A DNA stretch of 64,000 nt from Takakia lepidozioides. Its lineage: Eukaryota > Streptophyta > Takakiopsida > Takakiales > Takakiaceae. The notes under the pieces are model-generated. The model saw only the letters and a program-made list of their open reading frames with translations. It ran no database searches and was not told the DNA's origin. Positions 58,661 through 64,000 of this stretch are shown here, piece after piece. Where the stretch lies: NCBI GenBank assembly GCA_030704615.1, contig CM060733.1:57538001-57602000 (forward strand). Direction: 5' to 3'. Each line of letters opens with the position of its first letter. Position 1 is the first letter of the stretch. Position numbers and translations under genes: made by a program.

Positions 58661-59500
58661 TGGACCGTCGACCATTTCAAAACCCATCCGAGCCCTCCTT
58701 TTTTAGGGCTAGGAAAATCTAAACCTTGCCACCAAAACCGGCCTCTCTTTTATGAGGGCTCTTTGTTGTCGGATGTTGCGGAGGGCGTTTCCACGCACGC
58801 CGTCTTCTTCTTGTGCACAAGCAACGTTGATGATGATGAAGGGTGTGCCTGAACATGACAGGACTGGCGGGCCGGGCTCTACAGCCACCATCGTGCATAT
58901 GCTTCCACTATTTTGGCCTTCTTGTTGTGCTTTAGGGAAGGTTAGGCTTTATGGTATGCTTGTATGTCATAAAATCGATATTGCCTTATCTGTCCTCCAT
59001 ATCGTCATCTGCTTCTGGTCCCTCATGATACCCCTTCGTACTGCAACGGACCCCATGAGGGCAGAATCGTGGAAGCATATGCACATGGGGGCGTGTATAC
59101 ATTGTAGATTTCATATCGGACGATGGGACTGTTTAGGGGACGAAGTAAAACGGCGTGCAAGAGCGTGCAGAAGTTTAGCATAATGGAAATCCTGAAGATC
59201 CAATGCTTTGTCAAGGATCCAAATCACATGATATATAGAGGGGTTGGCAGCAGACTGCAACATTACTACTCCTCGTCTTAGCCGACAAGATCCTGTCCTA
59301 CGGTCCTCAAACATCCATTTACACATGCGGAACCACGCTGAGACATGTGCTGACATTCTGCAAGTGTGCATGGATGTTTGACTGATAGGACTGGATCATG
59401 TCCATTGACACGATAAGGACAGGTGAGGACAATCGAGCTTAGTTTCGCCTCTCGATGGTGACTTGAAAGTCGGTCTCTTCCAACATGTGTCTGTTTGTCG
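58661..59500. other. Element 3 interior, unrecognised
   Basis: Plus-strand frame 58752-59183 (143 codons) has no recognised domain. Confidence 0.3.
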
Positions 59501-60500
59501 GACGCCACTTTATCAGTCTCTTCTGCCGCCAGTCTGTTCACAGTGGGTCTGTTCGGCCGGACTTTGCACCACGTCCAAGTCTCCTGCACCAATTAAATCA
59601 TCTTTCGCAGGACAAAAGCTCTCTTGGGACTGCTGGGCACCAGGGCGTCTGCTGGACTGCCAGTTCAGTCTGTTCGACTGCCGCAAGTCTGTTTGTACTG
59701 GGTCTGTTGGGCCGTCCACATCAGAACGTGGGAGTCTGGTGGACCCTCTTAAATGCAACGACGGCGGCAAGCATGACAGTCGCTCTCTTGGGATATCAGT
59801 CTGTTCGGCTACCAGTTCGCCAAGTTTGGTGTGCGGCAAGTCTGTTTGAGGTGGGTCTGTTGGGCCGTCATTTCTAGCACGTCAAAGTTTGTTGGTCGAC
59901 GCTGCCCGGCAGCTGGTTGCAGCGGCAGTCTGTTGGGAAGTGGGCACCTGGCAGTCTGCTGGACAGTGGGTCTGGCGGACCTATTAAATGCGTAGATGGC
60001 GCATGCGGCCCCAATGATGCACAATGTTTTGCATGTCTACTGAACAGTCTGCTGGAGAATGGGTCTGCTGTCCGTCTTAAATGCATGACGGCACTGCCGG
60101 CGCCAATGATGACGCGCCACGTCGTTCTGCATGGCCCGTCTGCTGTTAGTTTGAACTTCTTCTTCACGCGAGTCATGTGGTCTTCCGATGCATCTATCTG
60201 CCCTTTTCATGCGCATTTTCATTTCAGTGCCCTCCATCTCCATTTCCCGCTGCTGACCCCGCCTCGGTTTGTCACTTGGACTTCTGGTCTACTGGTTTGT
60301 CTGCTAAGTCTGTTGGTCTGTTTGTGGGGTAAACCTGCTTGGTCTGCTTATGTCCTGGTTTGCTTATCTCAGTAGTCTAGTAAACCCTCAATCCTCAGGT
60401 CTGCTCAGTCTGCTCGTTTCGTTCGGCGGTCCACTCAGTCTAACGGTCCAGTCTGCTGCTCTAGTCTGCTTGTCCTCTATGCTGGTCTTTTGTACTGGTT
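59500..60500 (+). repeat. CAGTCTGYT / TGGGTCTGYTGG dispersed repeat array
   Basis: Imperfect units of about 80-150 bp carrying CAGTCTGTT or CAGTCTGCTGG followed by GTGGGTCTGTTGGGCCGTC-type text, at about 59507, 59533, 59684, 59803, 59850, 59925, 59950 and 60045. The last 250 bp are simple TCTGCT/CAGTCTGC repeats. Confidence 0.8.
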
Positions 60501-60529
60501 TACTTTGCTGTTCACTTTGTTGGCCTTCA

Positions 60530-61990
60530 CTTATGTACTTTGTTGGAGAGCAGGCTCATGCTGTTCAAGAGTGTGTTCGGACAGCCATTGCGGCTTGGAG
60601 AACACACACCAAAGACCCTCCTTTGCAAGTGAATGCGGTGCGGATAGAAGTGGACCGGGTTCGGGAATACATTTTGTGGAAGTATCCTGAGTCTGCCGCT
60701 GCCATAGAGGCATTGTATACTGAGGCATTTCTGGGCAGCCCTAGTACTATCACCAGCCCTAAGTATGTGCCAAATGGAACGTTTCAGCAGATTTAACAGC
60801 ATACTAGCTAGCAGTCTGGTCAGCAGACTATTCAACAGACTGACCAATAGACTGTCGAGAACAATGCCGAGGACATTTGTGGAGGACGCTGCCAATGTGT
60901 CTGCCCACGAGACTGCGGCGCAGACTGCACACGAGTCCATCCAATAGACTGCCCTTGTCCCCTCCAGCACAGGTATTTTTGGTGTTTGGAGACCGCCATT
61001 GCCGCTTGGTAATCCCACGCATGTAGATCTTACACTTCCCCGGTTTAGGGTCGGTGGATCAAGTGCCCACCTTGAATGGTATAGTGACCTTCACCACATC
61101 GTGACAAACCGGCGTTGGCTCTTTGTTTATTTTCACTATTCCATGGAGTACACGATCGAGGAAGCCAACCAGGTTCTGCAAAGTGCAAGCATGCTTGCAG
61201 TTGATGTGCTTAGTGACCGAAGCGAACCGCCGCTGCTTGTTCAGCTAATAGGCATAAAGTTCGCTGAACTTGTATCCAGTCTGTGACATGGGCAAGGACC
61301 TTAAGGATGATCCCAAGGGCATGGATGACCCACGCCCGGACGAGCTTCGGCATATGGCTATGGCACACCCAGCTTTTGGTGTGCGCGTAAAGCACTTGGC
61401 AGCACTGACAGACACTAGAAGCATTCGTGTCATTTACCACTGGGGTAACGACCCATTTTGAGTCGTAAAAGTCAAAAAACTGGGATCGACTGGAAGTTAC
61501 AACAGACTAGTTACAACATACGTGGTAGTTGGGTTGGACATCCAATGATTGGAGTGGTAAAGGACGCACACGCGCGAACAACTGCTCAGCGATTAATGCG
61601 ATTGATGTTGAAGAACCACGTGGCGTAACCAGGCGGGCCGCCCGTGTGTCTGACCTTTTGGGCTGACTTTGACTTTTCCCTCCGGATGAGTGGACTGACT
61701 CACCCGGGGCGCGGTGACACATGGACGCGGACGTGGATGCGGACGTGGATGCCGATGTGGCGGCGCCGCAACGAGTAGCAATGCTGCCGCGTGGCCACGG
61801 GCCCAAGACGCCACATCGCAGTTGGCCACATCACTTGGAGTGCTGCATGTGACGTCGCAACAGCCACTGGCGAAGTCGACTGCACAACTTCCGGCAGACG
61901 AATCCACGGGGACCACGTAGAGCCATCTCGGGACTGCTTTGGCCAACTCCGCTACCACTGTGCTAGTTGGTTGCACTACAGTAGGAAAGC
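60530..61990 (+). pseudogene. Unrecognised element 3 gene, plus strand
   Basis: Coding-like segments: 60530-60796 (QECVRTAIAAWRTHTKDPPL, VREYILWKYPESAAAIEALY), an inverted CAGACTGYY repeat patch at 60800-60960, then 61040-61285 (GSSAHLEWYSDLHHIVTNRR, LFVYFHYSMEYTIEEANQVL) and 61282-61461 in another frame (CDMGKDLKDDPKGMDDPRPD, HPAFGVRVKHLAALTDTRSI). The tail after 61700 is Gly/Arg then Ala/Ser rich (low complexity GGACGTGGATGC repeats). At least two frame changes. I do not recognise the family. By position between element-3 repeats it is a mobile-element gene. Confidence 0.45.
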
Positions 61991-62522
61991 ACGAAAAATG
62001 AGCACTTGTAGTGGTTTGTGTGAGTTTTCAATTGACCTGCATTCTAAGCTGAAAATATGGTTCTGATGCATTCTACTGGTTTTAGTGGTTCACCCATATG
62101 CAGGGGGAATTGAGAAGCAATGATACTGGGCGAGACTCAGAACACAGACCACGATGCATGCACAACATCACGCTAATGAACCAAATAGACGAGGCAACAG
62201 GGAGACCAAAGACCATCACACATACACATAGAAGGTGGACGGACACGACGACAAGTCAGGAAATGTGATATTACATTCAAATTAGAGACCGTCACGGCAC
62301 ACCTGCATATGAGCAAGACTAAATGCCAACATACATGGTTGCCGGACATCACTTAAACTGTCATGGCCCAAATGTTCAAAACTGGTAACGTGAGTATCAT
62401 ACACACTTCTATGAGTATCATTACACACCCAACAGGGACTACAAACATGAAATGTCACTTGATACTTTCACCTTTCCTCATACTCTTCTCTGGCCACAGA
62501 GTCACCGTGCCTTTCACGTGCG
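61991..62522. other. Gap between convergent element 3 genes
   Basis: No feature identified. A G-run lies near 62535. Confidence 0.35.
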
Positions 62523-64000
62523 CTAGTGTGGTCTGGGGGGGGGGGCATCGTCCACATTTGGGCAAGGCAATGTAACACTTGGAAGCATGATCTCGTGGAC
62601 TTTCACCTTGTACCACCCGGATCGAATGTCCTTGCAGTGGAACTTTTCAACCCCGGTTGTAACGGTAGCCTTTAAGAGATCCAAGCAAGAAAAGGTTGGG
62701 CGCAGTTTACAAGGAGCACCTGAGAGCATTGTACACACAAGATCTGATATCTGCAGACACCAACATCAGGGTCCACTCAGCAACAAACATAGCAATGACA
62801 GGGTGAAAGTCAAGCGCAGCTGGGCATGGAAACGATCTTGGTTGCCACAATACTGAATCAGCAGCCAATTCACGGTGTACCAACGTACCTTGAAGCGAAG
62901 CTCGTCGCTGAGGGTGGCAACTGAGGAAAGCTGCCCACGTGTCTTCAACTGCAGCAGCAAAAAGAGGTTTAGTCAGACGGATAAGAATAACATGAACTCT
63001 GGTGGTTGCAATGGTATAAACACACCTCCACGGAGCAAGCTAACAAACACCCTGCTCAGACCCTAGCACTACAACTTCCTGGCAAAAATAACCCTACTAA
63101 AAACCAGCCAGGCAAAGCAAGGAGCCATGAATGCATGCCTGGGGAACCACGTCCTGCTGCGATGATGGTGCCGGGGACAGCCCACTCCTCTTGCTCACTT
63201 GCAATGAATACACATTGCAATGCTTCAAGAAGTGTATCCATAAAGGAAACCAACCAAGTAAGTTTGCGGAGAGGGGCTGGGAACAACCATACCTTGGGCG
63301 CTGCCTCCTCATGCCGGGGGGGGAATCCGGAATGTTGCCGCCGTAGCACTATGGTCGTAGGCGCAGGACCCACCTTCTTCACATTCGACCCCACTGCCAC
63401 TCCCTGTACATGTGGTCCCTGCAAAACATATAGTGCCAGCCTTGCGTGAGAGGGCATCCAGGGGGAACAAAACAAACATGGACTTTGGCTTCGATGTCAT
63501 GTTGCAAACAGTAAGGTTAGTTTCACCTGCATGGGCGCAGAAGTACTTCCCCCAACGACCCCATCCTCTCCCACATTCAAGCTGCCAGTCGGGGTCAGCT
63601 TCCGCGTGCTTGTGAAGACACGCACATCCTTGGAGCAAAACAAATCTTGGCAGTAGGGCCAGACTGTTTCTAAAAGGTAGTCTGAATCGGGCCCCTCACT
63701 GACATTGCCAGTGACATCAAACGACAATGGATGGACCATGTTCAAAGGGGAGTTCCCCCTCCCCTTGTGTGGTGAATCATCCACTAGGAGGGTGTTGGAT
63801 TCGTTAAATCCAGAAAATTCCGACCACACCCTCGACAGTCTCTTCTGTAAGTTTTGTACGGCAGGCCCTTTTGTGGGGTGTGGCTCTGTCAAGGGGTCAC
63901 ACTCCTCTTGTGACCACACAAAGAGGGGAGAACCCTTGACCCCCTGCATGACCACTTTGAAGATGTCTGCAACATTCCCCTTGGAAGCACAGGACCATAT
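62523..64000 (-). CDS. FCP1/NIF-type (HAD) phosphatase-domain gene, 5' part beyond window
   Basis: The exon running to the window edge (64000-63527, donor CAG/GTGAAA) encodes IWSCASKGNVADIF, SPLFVWSQEECDPL and FNESNTLLVDDSPHKG. This is the second half of the FCP1 homology domain of small C-terminal-domain phosphatases and plant NLI-interacting-factor-like proteins (W-S-S-A, F-V-W-x-Q-x-x-C, N-T-L-L-V/I-D-D-S-P). The conserved Asp pair DD is present; the catalytic D-x-D-x-T lies outside the window. Further likely exons: after TGTTTTGCAG (63420 downward; GPHVQGVAVGSNVKKVGPAP), 62950 to about 62888 (LKTRGQLSSVATLSDELRFK) and after TCTGCAG (62754 downward; TFSCLDLLKATVTTGVEKFH). The C-terminal part is unrecognised. 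It is convergent with the element 3 plus-strand gene, so it may be element cargo. Family knowledge: such enzymes dephosphorylate Ser/Thr in proteins such as RNA polymerase II. Confidence 0.6.

Noticed and set aside
61700-61920. Gly/Arg-rich then Ser/Ala-rich frame as a separate RNA-binding protein
   Set aside because: It arises from GGACGTGGATGC simple repeats and reads as a low-complexity tail of the element 3 gene.

Overview
The window reads as nuclear DNA of a land plant. It holds a spliced plant-type GDSL esterase/lipase gene, the last exon of an alpha-tubulin gene, a DYW-class PPR RNA-editing gene of the kind very numerous in seed-free plants, and Ty1/copia, LINE, SINE, hAT, CACTA-like, piggyBac-like and MULE-like elements. 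I lean towards a seed-free plant (fern, lycophyte or moss), because the large SWIM-type transposase family and the PPR style fit that; this is inference and the species cannot be named. No prokaryotic operon, CRISPR array, rRNA or functional tRNA gene was seen.

Layout. 0-4 kb: a decayed LINE 3' end, a 256-bp direct duplication and an LTR-retrotransposon edge. 4.7-16 kb: a large composite mobile element (element 1). On the minus strand it has a multi-exon gene with a DGxHR (ParB/DndB-like) motif exon and exons that splice into an N4/N6-type DNA methyltransferase motif. On the plus strand it has a frameshifted SWIM-type transposase gene. Three arrays of 20-26 bp palindromes lie in its introns and downstream. 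16-21 kb: LINE, copia and CACTA-like scraps and an unrecognised minus-strand coding remnant. 21.3-25 kb: alpha-tubulin last exon (minus) head to head with an intact intronless PPR-DYW gene (plus).

25.1-36.7 kb: a large inverted duplication of LINE plus copia 3' sequence (left arm minus, right arm plus). Its left arm was later hit by an 805-bp hAT element with a perfect 8-bp target duplication and carries a complete SINE. Between the arms lie the remaining minus-strand copia domains, broken by a second SWIM-transposase fragment with its own palindrome cluster. 41.1-44.3 kb: an intact five-exon GDSL gene whose 3' end is repeated as a decayed inverted copy at 45.7-46.6 kb. 48.2-52.1 kb: element 2, a MULE transposase pseudogene. 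52.1-57.7 kb: a CACTA-like end, three scattered PPR fragments and a piggyBac-like transposase remnant. 58.4-64 kb: element 3, which shares its GC-rich left end with element 2. It carries an unrecognised plus-strand gene and, on the minus strand, a gene with an FCP1/NIF-type phosphatase domain running off the window.

Only the GDSL gene, the PPR gene and the tubulin exon look like intact host coding sequence. The point of most interest is element 1: a eukaryotic mobile element that appears to combine a transposase, a prokaryote-like DNA methyltransferase fold, a DGxHR-motif protein and ordered arrays of palindromes with a conserved GTYRAC-like core.
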